The position numbers and the translations under genes were made by a program. A DNA stretch of 64,000 nt from a virus, in IMG/VR virus record IMGVR_UViG_3300017989_000071, positions 53,645 to 117,644 of that record; one strand, 5' to 3'. A model generated the notes under the pieces. The model searched no databases. It was not told where the DNA came from and worked only from the letters and a program-made list of their open reading frames with translations. Below are positions 9,018 to 16,528 of the stretch, piece after piece. Within the stretch, counting starts at the first letter, position 1. The number at the start of each line of letters is the position of its first letter.

Positions 9018-10012
9018 TAGATCACCTGCCGTTGCATCAACTCAATCCCTGTTCGGAACGGATCGTAGTCAATCGCCTGATCGAGGTGCCGCTGCATCTC
9101 GGGTCCGAGGGATGAGGGGTCTTCGTTTTGGGGGAGAGTAACGAGACGGGCTTCGCGTTCGTGGGAGAAGAGAAACTGACAAATCTCGATGGATTGCTGC
9201 AACGCATCGGGATCGAGGGCCACAGAAAACTTAACATGTTTACCTAGTTGAAGAAGCATGTCGTACTGCTCCGCGCTGGCCCTGCTTCCGAGAATCGCCA
9301 CCCCGTTCTTCCCGGTCGAGATCGCATCGAACACCCCTTCCGTTATCACCACGTGATCGAACTTCGCCCGGCGCACCCGGTCGTAGTTGTAAACCCATCT
9401 CGATTTCCGGCTGTCGATTGGGAACTCGTACTTCCGATACTGACGAGGATTCCGGTTGACGAGATCGAGCATTTCGAGGGTGTAGGCCCGCGCCACCCAA
9501 ATCCGCAGCTCGTCCTCCCCCAACACCCGCTCGTAGTCCGGGCAAACGATTCGGCCCCGGAGATCGCCCAGCCCGTCACCGAGGCCGTACCACTCCGCAA
9601 TCTCCGGGGTCACCCCGCGCTTCGCGAGGTAGAATCGAATCTCCCCTTCCCAGCGAATCGGTCGAATCATCTCCGGCTCCGGGCAGTACGCCGGTCCGCT
9701 CTCCTCCTCCTCCTCGGCGAGCTGGCCGAAACGCAGCGTCCGGATCGTCCGCGCCATCGAGTCCTCCCAACCGACCAGTGAAGGCTTATCCGGGTCTACC
9801 CCGATCAGGAAATACAGATAAGTCAACGTCCCCGCCGCCTTACAGCGTTGACAGATAAACATGCGCTTCCGGGTGTTGTAGTAGAGATGGTACTTCGTAT
9901 CGGGCGACTTCTTCCCGTTCCGTAGACAGACCGGGCAGCAGAAACGAACTTCGTTTCTCGGGGCATTCAGCGGCGTCCCGAGACGACCAATTAGATTCGC
10001 CGGGACTACCAT
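9017..10012 (-). CDS. DNA primase, CHC2 zinc finger plus TOPRIM
   Basis: The 331-aa protein has an N-terminal zinc-binding group: CCPVC at 25-29, H42 and CQRC at 54-57. A basic middle region and a TOPRIM fold follow, with TEGVFDAIS near 220 and the acidic ALDPDA near 265. That is the DnaG/T7 primase layout, but short and without a fused helicase; the DnaB-type helicase is a separate gene at 13.5-14.8 kb. It is first in the replication operon, about 100 bases behind a consensus promoter. SD AGGTGAG precedes the ATG at 10012. Confidence 0.88.
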   Translation of the reverse strand: MVVPANLIGRLGTPLNAPRNEVRFCCPVCLRNGKKSPDTKYHLYYNTRKRMFICQRCKAAGTLTYLYFLIGVDPDKPSLVGWEDSMARTIRTLRFGQLAEEEEESGPAYCPEPEMIRPIRWEGEIRFYLAKRGVTPEIAEWYGLGDGLGDLRGRIVCPDYERVLGEDELRIWVARAYTLEMLDLVNRNPRQYRKYEFPIDSRKSRWVYNYDRVRRAKFDHVVITEGVFDAISTGKNGVAILGSRASAEQYDMLLQLGKHVKFSVALDPDALQQSIEICQFLFSHEREARLVTLPQNEDPSSLGPEMQRHLDQAIDYDPFRTGIELMQRQVI

Positions 10013-10119
10013 CGCTCACCTGTTTGTATCATGCAAGGTTCCGTGTCTTCCGTAACACAGGCGACCCACCGCCGAACGAGGAGTAAGTACGATGGGCCGC
10101 CCCACAAAAGGTAAGACCG

Positions 10120-10148
10120 ATAATACCTCGGTCGTTAGGGGTTGTCAA
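10120..10148 (-). promoter_or_regulatory. Sigma70-type promoter of the replication operon
   Basis: On the minus strand TTGACA is followed by exactly 17 bp and TATTAT. The TGA stop of the upstream macro-domain gene lies within TTGACA. The spacer does not carry the CGTACTCGAA core found in the early-gene promoters. The primase ATG lies about 100 bases downstream. Confidence 0.85.
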
Positions 10149-10642
10149 GCGAAATCTTCCTCCTTCTGAGAAATCGCCACGAAGCGGTTATCCCCGAGAA
10201 TCCAGCCGATCCCTCCCTTAACGGTGGACCAGTCCAGCTCCCCAGCACCGCATCCGGGCCGGGGCAGCCAAACCTCGTCGTATTCCTCCCACACCCGGAG
10301 AACCTTCACCTTCTCGACGAGCTGTTTGGCACTACGGATAATCAGGTCCATATCGGAAGGGAGTCGCCACTCGTATTTGGTTGGAAAACTGAATAAATCG
10401 GCTTTCCGGGAGGGGTGGGGTCCGTAAACACCGCGTAGGTCGTGGACGACGTTACCCACTGAAGAGATCATCCCCCCAAGAACGCGGTCGATGCCGGGAT
10501 ACCGTTCGGCGGCTGCTCGCGCACACCCCCGGCCCATCACCGCCGTCCCGTCCGAGTGGATTTCGCCGTTCGTCGTAATGCACCGCAGAACGATCTGCCC
10601 CTCGGGTGGAACGGACCAAAGATCGGTTGCTCGCTCACGCAT
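10145..10642 (-). CDS. Macro-domain protein (ADP-ribose-binding type)
   Basis: The 165-aa protein matches the layout of phage macro domains: an early strand ending IVLRCITTNGEI, the loop GTAVMGRGCARAAAERYPG that would cradle ADP-ribose, LFSFPTK in the middle, and WLPRPGCGAGELDW near residues 125-138 as the second phosphate-binding loop. Macro domains bind or remove ADP-ribose. In a phage this could counter host ADP-ribosylation defences or recycle NAD products; the exact activity cannot be read here. It overlaps the upstream gene by 8 bases and its stop lies in the replication promoter. Confidence 0.75.
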   Translation of the reverse strand: MRERATDLWSVPPEGQIVLRCITTNGEIHSDGTAVMGRGCARAAAERYPGIDRVLGGMISSVGNVVHDLRGVYGPHPSRKADLFSFPTKYEWRLPSDMDLIIRSAKQLVEKVKVLRVWEEYDEVWLPRPGCGAGELDWSTVKGGIGWILGDNRFVAISQKEEDFA

Positions 10643-10871
10643 TGGACTCTCCGGCCAGCCGAGCGGCCTCGCGCAGAGCAGGGTAAGACTTACGTACCTG
10701 AATCGCTCCGTCGGAAAACGCAGCCACCAGATCGCGAAGGAGTGCGCTCACGTTCCCCTCGTAGTCGGTAACCTCCTCGGCCACCTCTTCGATCCGGTCC
10801 CGGACGCTCCTCCCGATCACCGATTGAATCCGTACACTGTCCTCGCCTTCGAGAACTCGTCGTCGTGGCAT
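10635..10871 (-). CDS. Small putative ribbon-helix-helix DNA-binding protein
   Basis: 78 aa, beginning with a basic PRRRVLEG segment. A short strand SVRIQSVIG and two predicted helices follow, the CopG/Arc (RHH) pattern. It could be a regulator of the early promoters, several of which share a spacer operator, but this is only a candidate. SD GGAGAAGG precedes ATG. It overlaps the macro-domain gene start. Confidence 0.5.
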   Translation of the reverse strand: MPRRRVLEGEDSVRIQSVIGRSVRDRIEEVAEEVTDYEGNVSALLRDLVAAFSDGAIQVRKSYPALREAARLAGESNA

Positions 10872-10919
10872 ACGCCTTCTCCATCTCTGCTCCCACGCAT
10901 TTTGTTAGTAGATAAAGTA

Positions 10920-11621
10920 TCATCCCGTTTCCGCCTCTCCCCCGTCGTCTTCCTCTTCCACCGAATACACGTTGGCGAGGGCATTCCGAACGCGCTCGCG
11001 CAACGGCTCGTTGCTCGACCCAATGACCGATCCGGGGTGAACCGGCGCATGGCTCTCGTCGTCGATCCAGTGCTCGGCGAGATCGGCCAGAATCCGCAGG
11101 CCGTCCGCGCCGCTGACCTCTTGCTTGTACCCCTCGAAGCCGATGGCCTCGTAGAGGGGAATCCAGTGCTCGTCGTAGAAGTTGTAACCGGCCCCGTCCA
11201 CACAGATGAAGACGCCGACGGCATCGTCCTCGCACACCCGGACGTTCGCCTTCTCGGCCAGCTCTTGCGCCCGGCTCCGGAGAATCGACTCCATCGCCGA
11301 ATCGTCGGCGACGAAGAGGGTGCCCCACATCGGGGGATCGCGGAACAGGGTCAGCTCGCTCGCCTCGAACACCTCGTCGGGATCGTTCGGGCACCGCACC
11401 TGATCGATATACTCGTCGGTCGGATGCTCGACCGCCTCGAACTCCTCGCGGTCGAACTCTTCTCCGCAATTCGGACAGGTACGGGTCGCCGCACCCAACA
11501 CCGTGACGCGATCATACCAGTCCTCGGTCGGAATGGTATCCTGCTTGACGAAAGAAAAGTCGCGGTCCATCCACGCCTCGACAGCGGCCCGCTTCGTTGC
11601 ATACCTCGGAAACCTCTTCAC
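10920..11621 (-). CDS. Conserved-type hypothetical with zinc motif, GTG start
   Basis: 233 aa. An ATG frame opens at 11651, but the GTG at 11621 sits behind AACGAGGAGAATAAC, the leader shared by many early genes here, so I take it. CPNCGEEFD near residue 48 and a later RCPND give a CxxC...C zinc-knuckle-like region. The centre has WGTLFVADD and DGAGYNFYDEHWIPLY, a pattern I have the impression of from other large phages, but I know no function. It follows the 11636-12040 gene by 14 bases, probably with coupled translation. Confidence 0.75.
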   Translation of the reverse strand: MKRFPRYATKRAAVEAWMDRDFSFVKQDTIPTEDWYDRVTVLGAATRTCPNCGEEFDREEFEAVEHPTDEYIDQVRCPNDPDEVFEASELTLFRDPPMWGTLFVADDSAMESILRSRAQELAEKANVRVCEDDAVGVFICVDGAGYNFYDEHWIPLYEAIGFEGYKQEVSGADGLRILADLAEHWIDDESHAPVHPGSVIGSSNEPLRERVRNALANVYSVEEEDDGGEAETG

Positions 11622-11635
11622 GTTATTCTCCTCGT

Positions 11636-12040
11636 TCAGTACGGTTCGCATTCCCAGAGCAGGGTCTCGAAGGCCGTATCGCCCACGAGCTCCTTCAGCT
11701 CCTTCGTTTGGTTCTCGGTCGCTTCGTACCGGCGGACGGAATCTTCCCGATCATCCCACGGGTCGAAGCCCAGATCGTCACACCACTCCTCGAAGGAGCT
11801 GGCGTTCTCGATAGTCACCGCATCGAGAGCAAGGCACGACAAAACATCCGCCGCCTCGGGGGAGCGTTTCCACCCAGTCCCCGTGCTGAAGTGGATGGTC
11901 ATAGACTCCCGCGACCCTTCTCCCCCGGAGACGGTCACCGTGTAATGGTTCCCCGCTCCCGGCCAGAAGGGATTCACCTCATCGGTCCGGTCAGCCTCGA
12001 CCTTGATACCGTGTTGTTCGATAAAGTCTTGAATCGTCAT
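11636..12040 (-). CDS. Hypothetical early protein, 134 aa
   Basis: Start chosen at ATG 12040 behind AACGAGGACAACGAC, a variant of the repeated leader; a longer frame to 12133 would run across the promoter. The protein is acidic, with SRESMTIHFSTGTGW in the middle and SSFEEWCDDLGFDPWDD near the end, a pattern seen in unannotated phage proteins. Function unknown. First gene of a four-gene unit ending with the macro-domain protein. Confidence 0.72.
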   Translation of the reverse strand: MTIQDFIEQHGIKVEADRTDEVNPFWPGAGNHYTVTVSGGEGSRESMTIHFSTGTGWKRSPEAADVLSCLALDAVTIENASSFEEWCDDLGFDPWDDREDSVRRYEATENQTKELKELVGDTAFETLLWECEPY

Positions 12041-12065
12041 GTCGTTGTCCTCGTTCATGTAGCGT

Positions 12066-12094
12066 ATGATAATATCTTTCGAGTACGTTGTCAA
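12066..12094 (-). promoter_or_regulatory. Early promoter with CGTACTCGAA spacer
   Basis: TTGACA, 17 bp, TATCAT on the minus strand. The spacer starts ACGTACTCGAA, the core shared by six promoters in this window. The TGA stop of the gene ending at 12091 is inside TTGACA. Confidence 0.85.
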
Positions 12095-12393
12095 GCCTTT
12101 TTTGTGCGATCTTCGTTCGGAGCGCGATACCAATCGTTAAGGGTACAGGTACACCCCTCGCCGATTGCCATCATCCGCGCCAGCTTCGAGTCGGCCCCGT
12201 GATCGAGGATCAACTGGCAGTAATGTCGTTGATCCTCCTCGGACCAGACCAACCCCCGGCAAGGCGGTTCGACCGGCTCGTTGCACTCATAGAACTCGAT
12301 GCCCAGAGCGCACACCTGCTTCACGCAGCAGAAGCCGCAACCGACGCAGGGGGGATAACCCCCCTTGTCGTAGATCGTCGGAAAGTCCGTCAC
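12091..12393 (-). CDS. Cysteine-rich CxxCGxCC protein (YkgJ-like)
   Basis: 100 aa from a GTG that overlaps the ArdC stop as GTGA. The N-terminal half has CVGCGFCCVKQVC, then further cysteines at YECNEP, PPCRG and HYCQ, and CTCTL near the end. CxxCGxCC is the hallmark of YkgJ-type proteins, thought to hold a zinc ion or iron-sulfur cluster. The longer 379-aa frame covering it is an ArdC shadow. Co-expressed with ArdC. Function unknown. Confidence 0.7.
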   Translation of the reverse strand: MTDFPTIYDKGGYPPCVGCGFCCVKQVCALGIEFYECNEPVEPPCRGLVWSEEDQRHYCQLILDHGADSKLARMMAIGEGCTCTLNDWYRAPNEDRTKKA

Positions 12394-13313
12394 GCCGCTT
12401 CCTCCTGATCGTCTTCGTCTTCCTCTTCGGCGGACTGAGCCGCGAGGATCAGGTCCGCCGCCTTCTGCGCCTGAGCCGCCGCGTAGACCAGCAGCTTCCG
12501 GTCGTCCTTCAACTTCGCGAGCCAATTCTTGATGTAGGCCGCGCTGTTGTCGATCACCACGTTCTCGATCCCGCAGAACCCGCACAGGCAGCTCGCGCCC
12601 AACTCGGCGACCAGCTCCTCCTGAGAGTAATTGTTGCCGCCGAAACCGTCGTGCTCGACCAAGCTCTTCCGGTTGAGACGATCCTTGTGGCCGGTCGAAT
12701 GGGAGAGCTCGTGAAACAGGGTGGAGTAGAACGCCTCGGAAGTCTTGAAGTGCTCCGGCTTCGGGCAGCCGATGTAGTCGGTACCCGCGATATAAAAAGC
12801 GTGGCTCCCGCCGAACTTGATCTCCGGCTTCTCTTCCCAGCCGTCCACCACCCGACCGCACACCTCGATAGGGGTGAAGTCCGCGCTCGGCTTCGCCGCC
12901 TCGGGAATCCGGTCTTCCAGACCGTCGCACTGCTCGACGTTGAACACGGTGTAGTAGCGCAGCAGGGGAATCTTGTCCACAATCGGCTCCCCCTTCTCGT
13001 TGGTCTGGCCGGTCTCTTTTTCGAGAATGCGCCAGAACACGACCGGGGTACCGCGCTCGCCCTTGCGAACCTGACCGCCAAGGGTCTTGGCCTGCTTGTA
13101 GGTCACCCACCACGGCGTCGCGTAACCCGAACCCAGCAGCAACCAGACGTTGATGCCGCGATACGGCTTCTTGCTCACGAGATTGCGGTGGAAACCGCCG
13201 CCGCCCGGAACCGACCACGGCTTCTGCCACGGCACCACACCCTGCTCCAGCAGCGCGATAATCCGATCCGTCACGATCTCGTATACGTCTTTTTTGGATT
13301 TCGTCTTAGCCAT
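12390..13313 (-). CDS. ArdC-type antirestriction protein
   Basis: 307 aa. The N-terminal half has the ArdC ssDNA-binding pattern: DRIIALLEQGVVPWQKPW, then YRGINVWLLL and WVTYKQAKTLGGQVRKGE. The C-terminal half is a zincin-like metallopeptidase with HELSHSTGH at 201-209 and a downstream acidic residue. ArdC proteins protect incoming DNA from type I/II restriction. Promoter, leader AACGAGGAGAATAAA and position just after the helicase terminator make this an independently controlled early gene. The C-terminus is a run of Glu/Asp. Confidence 0.9.
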   Translation of the reverse strand: MAKTKSKKDVYEIVTDRIIALLEQGVVPWQKPWSVPGGGGFHRNLVSKKPYRGINVWLLLGSGYATPWWVTYKQAKTLGGQVRKGERGTPVVFWRILEKETGQTNEKGEPIVDKIPLLRYYTVFNVEQCDGLEDRIPEAAKPSADFTPIEVCGRVVDGWEEKPEIKFGGSHAFYIAGTDYIGCPKPEHFKTSEAFYSTLFHELSHSTGHKDRLNRKSLVEHDGFGGNNYSQEELVAELGASCLCGFCGIENVVIDNSAAYIKNWLAKLKDDRKLLVYAAAQAQKAADLILAAQSAEEEDEDDQEEAA

Positions 13314-13348
13314 TTTATTCTCCTCGTTCGTTTGTCAGTCTCAATCGT

Positions 13349-13377
13349 ATTATATTACCTTTCGAGTACGATGTCAA
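13349..13377 (-). promoter_or_regulatory. Early promoter of ardC unit with CGTACTCGAA spacer
   Basis: Full consensus on the minus strand: TTGACA, 17 bp, TATAAT. The spacer begins TCGTACTCGAA. It lies about 42 bases past the helicase-operon terminator and 36 bases before the ArdC start. Confidence 0.9.
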
Positions 13378-13418
13378 GAGTATTTTTCGACTTTTTTCGT
13401 TTTCCCCTAAAATCCAAG

Positions 13419-13456
13419 AAAAACCCCCGATGCCAGCGTGGGAGCGGCACCGGGGG
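13419..13456 (-). terminator. Rho-independent terminator after the DnaB-type helicase
   Basis: On the minus strand an 11-bp stem (CCCCCGGTGCC with GGCATCGGGGG, one G-U pair) with an 11-base loop is followed by TTTTTC. It lies about 40 bases after the helicase stop and ends the unit that starts at 16,500. Confidence 0.88.
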
Positions 13457-13497
13457 TCGGGCCGGTGAGAGCGGAAGAGGAAGTTGACCCCCACCGG

Positions 13498-14826
13498 CTA
13501 TTCTGCCTCGCCCTCGTCCTTGCGCGTCGCATCTTCGAGAATCGAGGCCCGTTTGTAATCGGAGCGCGTATACACGCGGTACTGGCTCTCTGCGCGACGG
13601 AACTTGTCAACCCAGATGTATTCTTTATTTACTGTAAGAATTATGTCGGCCTTGTTTGTCTTCTGCGAACTGTTGGCGACGTTGAACTGGCTGAGCTGCA
13701 CCTTCCTCGGATTTCCGTACAAGGTCTTGCGGCTGATCTGACTCGGAGCGATCACGACCGCCTTGACCTCCTTCGCCAAGTCCATCAAGGAATCGTAAAT
13801 CTCCCCCATCGTCGAATACATCTGCTCCCCGGTCCCGCCGCGAAGCTGATCGGGATAGTCCACGACAACCATCGAAGGGGAGACATTGTACCGGGCCATC
13901 GCCGCCGTCACGTGAGATCGTATCTGCCCGAAGCGCGTCTTCCCCGGCGGAAACTCCTTGACCAATATCTGCTTCGACCCCAGACCCATCTCCTTGAACC
14001 GCTGCTCGTAGAGGGCAGACCCCTTCACGATCTCGTGCATCGCCACCCCCGACAATTTCGAGGCATAACGCAGCAGCACATCGTGCTCGTTCAGATCGCC
14101 AATCGTGTAATGGAAGACCACCCCGTTACGCCGTGCCTCGAAAGCCGCGAGGTTCACGGCCAGCATCGACTTCCCGCCACCGCTGAACCCGAGGATCACG
14201 ACCAGCTCGCCCTTACCGAATCCTCCGTAGGATCGCTCGTTCAATGTGGGAAACGGAGTCAATACCCGGCCATCCGGGTTGTAGGAAGTCTGCCGCAGAA
14301 TCTCCGGAAGGTCGGCCCCCACCTCGGACATCCGCGTCCCGATATTCGCCACGTCGTCCCCGACCCGACTCGCCGTCTGCAACCATTCGAGATAATCCGA
14401 AGCGTGGCTCCGCTCCTCGGGGGGCAGCATCAGCTCTTCGGCAATCCGGGCGACCGCCTCCCTCTCGGCGCAGTCCTTGGCGAACTGGATAACCTGCGTG
14501 CGGATATAGACTTCGTCGGTCAGGTCCGCTTTCGTGTAAGCGTAGTCGATCTCCTTGATCGCCCCCTCGATACTCTCGTTCGGCAACCCGTGCTGCCTTG
14601 CCCAACTCTCCAGCGCGACAACCATGCTGTCCCGCGTCGGAACCTGCCCGTGCTCGTCGTAGTGGTTGAGCGCGATACGAGCAAGGGGGACCAGCAGATC
14701 GTGCGCAAAATAGGCCGAGTCGATTGCATCGCGAAAGTGGACGAGAAACATCGGATCGCGGACGATCAGGGCAAATATCTTGCGCTGGAATCCGAGACCG
14801 AACGGGTATTTTCCATGCCCCTCCAT
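13498..14826 (-). CDS. Replicative DNA helicase, DnaB/RecA-fold type
   Basis: 442 aa from the ATG at 14826, which overlaps the previous stop as TGATG; a frame to 14877 exists but would invade the upstream gene. A helical N-terminal part precedes the RecA-fold domain: Walker A GFSGGGKS at 213-220, Walker B VVVDYPD at 320-326, and a motif near 349 ending VIAPSQISR that matches the sensor/DNA-loop region of DnaB proteins. Shorter in the N-terminus than bacterial DnaB. Works with the separate primase and UDG-polymerase at the fork. Confidence 0.88.
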   Translation of the reverse strand: MEGHGKYPFGLGFQRKIFALIVRDPMFLVHFRDAIDSAYFAHDLLVPLARIALNHYDEHGQVPTRDSMVVALESWARQHGLPNESIEGAIKEIDYAYTKADLTDEVYIRTQVIQFAKDCAEREAVARIAEELMLPPEERSHASDYLEWLQTASRVGDDVANIGTRMSEVGADLPEILRQTSYNPDGRVLTPFPTLNERSYGGFGKGELVVILGFSGGGKSMLAVNLAAFEARRNGVVFHYTIGDLNEHDVLLRYASKLSGVAMHEIVKGSALYEQRFKEMGLGSKQILVKEFPPGKTRFGQIRSHVTAAMARYNVSPSMVVVDYPDQLRGGTGEQMYSTMGEIYDSLMDLAKEVKAVVIAPSQISRKTLYGNPRKVQLSQFNVANSSQKTNKADIILTVNKEYIWVDKFRRAESQYRVYTRSDYKRASILEDATRKDEGEAE

Positions 14827-15110
14827 CACCGGGGAACGAACTCGTCGCCAACCTGCGCGGCGTAGTAGTCCCGCCACGCCCGAATCTCAAGGCGATTCGA
14901 GGGGTGGGAAAGAAGACGCCGATAAGCCAGCCGGTCTAACTGAAATCCGACCGCTTCCTCCAGCTCGGCAACGGCCTCGTTGATGCCTCCCTCCTCATCG
15001 GGTACGAACTCCCCCGCCAGAGAACAATCGACCCGAATGGACTCGAACTCTCCGATATTGAGGGTCACCCCGGAAGACACACTGATCCTGTCGATGTTTA
15101 CTTTGGGCAT
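14826..15110 (-). CDS. Hypothetical protein, 94 aa
   Basis: N-terminal half is beta-like (MPKVNIDRISVSSGVTLNIG, then a charged strand SIRVDCSL) and the C-terminal half is helical. The opening resembles a small phage protein family of unknown function often found near helicase genes; this is from memory of pattern, not a search. It is one base coupled to the helicase gene. Confidence 0.7.
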   Translation of the reverse strand: MPKVNIDRISVSSGVTLNIGEFESIRVDCSLAGEFVPDEEGGINEAVAELEEAVGFQLDRLAYRRLLSHPSNRLEIRAWRDYYAAQVGDEFVPR

Positions 15111-15142
15111 TGCAAGGCTCCCTTCACTGCTTTGTGTGTAAA

Positions 15143-15253
15143 CTATTTACCAGCCAAGAACCGCAGAACCCACAACGCTCCCTTGTAGAGAACATGCAGG
15201 GTCAGGCCGATCACCAGACTGCAAATCACGATTCCGGTCGTACTCATTTCCAT
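15143..15253 (-). CDS. 36-aa single-pass membrane peptide
   Basis: A short frame starting ATGGAAATG behind GAGGAGAATCCAC, nearly the common early leader. The product begins MEMSTTGIVICSLVIGL and continues hydrophobic to about residue 32, ending in a Lys. It would form one transmembrane helix. The good ribosome site, ATG and tight fit between neighbours support it as real. Possible early host-membrane-acting peptide; function unknown. Confidence 0.6.
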   Translation of the reverse strand: MEMSTTGIVICSLVIGLTLHVLYKGALWVLRFLAGK

Positions 15254-15286
15254 GTGGATTCTCCTCTTCCTTCGATTGACCCGCCG

Positions 15287-16168
15287 CTAGGCTCCCACGC
15301 CCGGCAGGTTGAGAGGTTGAGGGAGACGGAAGCCAGCCGCATGACGGTGACCCCCGCCCCCATAACCTTTGGCGACCTCGGACACGTCCATGCCCCGGTC
15401 GTTACTCCTGAGTGAATACAGGTAGTCCCCCTCGCGTGTCTGAAACCAGACAACCGCAAAGGGGCGATCCTCGGCCAACCTGTTACCGACCTCCGACATG
15501 TGGATCGAAGCGCAGCAGGTGGGCACAACCGCAGTCCCCGCCCTTCCATTCCCGCGCAAAGGGAACTCGACATCCCTTGCGTTTTCGACTGCTTGATCGA
15601 CGATCTTGTTCCGGTATCGCAGAAGAAGTTTCCCGCGCTCGATCAGGTCTTCGAGGCCGTTGTTCATCATGTTCGTGGACAACTCCTCCCAGACTCCAAG
15701 CTCACGCTCGGTCACCCAGATCAGCGCGTTTACCGCCTCGCTGTCGGGCATCTCCCACCTCCAGAGATCGCGATCCTCGACGTAATCGACGATATAGGGC
15801 CGTGGCGTATCGGGATTGAAGTAATCCCACGCCAGCCCGCAGCCGGATCGGTTCATGTCGAACGTACAGAAGGGCAAACCCTCACAATTCGCCCTCGCCG
15901 TCTTGTGGTGATCGAAGACCAGAAGCCCGGCGGCTTCCTCCTGCATCCGAAGCAGACTCTCGCGGGGATAGCTGAAGTCGAAGATCAGGACAAACTTCCC
16001 GGCCAGATTTTGCGGCGGCCCCTCGCCGTACTTCGCGAAGATCACTTCGTAGGGGATTCCGGTTTCTCGCAGATGCCGATGTGCGACCCACGCCGCCGTG
16101 AACCCGTCAGCGCAATTCGCGTGAGAGATCACCAGCACCTCCCTTGCGTTGTCCGGCAGCTGAAACAT
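15287..16168 (-). CDS. DHH-family phosphoesterase (NrnA-like oligonucleotide nuclease)
   Basis: 293 aa from ATG 16168 with AAGGAG 10 bases before it. DHH-domain motifs: HANCADGF at 16-23, FDFS with D64, and DHHKTA at 86-91, followed by the C-terminal DHHA1 glycine-rich motif GGGGHRHAAGF near 268. This layout is that of NrnA-type enzymes that cleave short oligonucleotides or pAp and of cyclic-dinucleotide phosphodiesterases. In a phage it could clear nucleotide products or degrade defence signals. It follows a 315-base structured leader. Confidence 0.85.
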   Translation of the reverse strand: MFQLPDNAREVLVISHANCADGFTAAWVAHRHLRETGIPYEVIFAKYGEGPPQNLAGKFVLIFDFSYPRESLLRMQEEAAGLLVFDHHKTARANCEGLPFCTFDMNRSGCGLAWDYFNPDTPRPYIVDYVEDRDLWRWEMPDSEAVNALIWVTERELGVWEELSTNMMNNGLEDLIERGKLLLRYRNKIVDQAVENARDVEFPLRGNGRAGTAVVPTCCASIHMSEVGNRLAEDRPFAVVWFQTREGDYLYSLRSNDRGMDVSEVAKGYGGGGHRHAAGFRLPQPLNLPGVGA

Positions 16169-16179
16169 GTAGATCACAC

Positions 16180-16494
16180 TCCTTTCGTTTAATAGGGGTC
16201 CGTTCACGGTTCTCTCAGCCCCACGGACCAACAAGGCTATCGCCTCCGTGTAGGCGAAACTCAGATCGTTTTAATGCGGGCCTCTCACCCGCTCAGTCAT
16301 CTTGGCCTGTTCGCTGGTGGTTGTCCTTTCGGATCGGTATCCCAGCAGGGGGCAATACCCGGCGGTGACTCGCCATCAGTAGGATTGGCTACCCACCCAT
16401 CCTTATCGTTATGCGGGCCTTCCACCCGCCCGTGCCGTGACTACCGGCCTTTGGCGGCCCCACTGTTAGGGGGCATGAATCGCTGACGCCTTAC
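16180..16494 (-). ncRNA. Structured leader RNA candidate upstream of the DHH gene
   Basis: Between the promoter at 16,500 and the DHH ribosome site there are 315 bases without a convincing gene. On the minus strand the segment folds by eye into many short stems: GCCCC/GGGGC, GGCC/GGCC, two GCGGG-7 nt-CCCGC hairpins with related loops about 150 bases apart, GGCG/CGCC, a CCTGCTGG...CCAGC helix capped by TCC-GAAA-GGA, TCGCCT/AGGCGA and GGTCCGT/ACGGACC. The two GCGGG hairpins sit in a repeated 17-base element ending CCCGCAT. It does not match tRNA, tmRNA or RNase P patterns. It could be a riboswitch, a phage regulatory RNA or a leader with small peptides. Confidence 0.55.
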
Positions 16495-16499
16495 GTAAT

Positions 16500-16528
16500 A
16501 GCATACATACACCGTAGTACCTTGTCAA
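16500..16528 (-). promoter_or_regulatory. Sigma70-type promoter of leader-DHH-helicase unit
   Basis: TTGACA, 17 bp, TATGCT on the minus strand. The upstream gene's TGA stop is inside TTGACA. Spacer begins AGGTACTACGG, only partly like the shared operator core. Confidence 0.75.

Noticed and set aside
12091-13230. 379-aa minus-strand frame covering ArdC and the following gene
   Set aside because: First 270 residues are Arg/Gly-rich shadow of ArdC; only the C-terminal 100 residues from GTG 12,393 are coding.
16370-16410. CTGATG-stem-like hammerhead ribozyme core in the leader
   Set aside because: The required GA after CTGATG and a following GAAA at the right place are missing.
16430-16480. Genome-wide TAG recoding suggested by the TAG in the leader frame
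   Set aside because: Several clear genes (SSB, the 36-aa peptide, 5,458 gene) use TAG as their stop, so recoding is unlikely.
16180-16494. tRNA or RNase P RNA in the leader
   Set aside because: No GGTTCGAATCC-like arm, acceptor/CCA fold or RNase P conserved GAGGAAAGTCC-type core.
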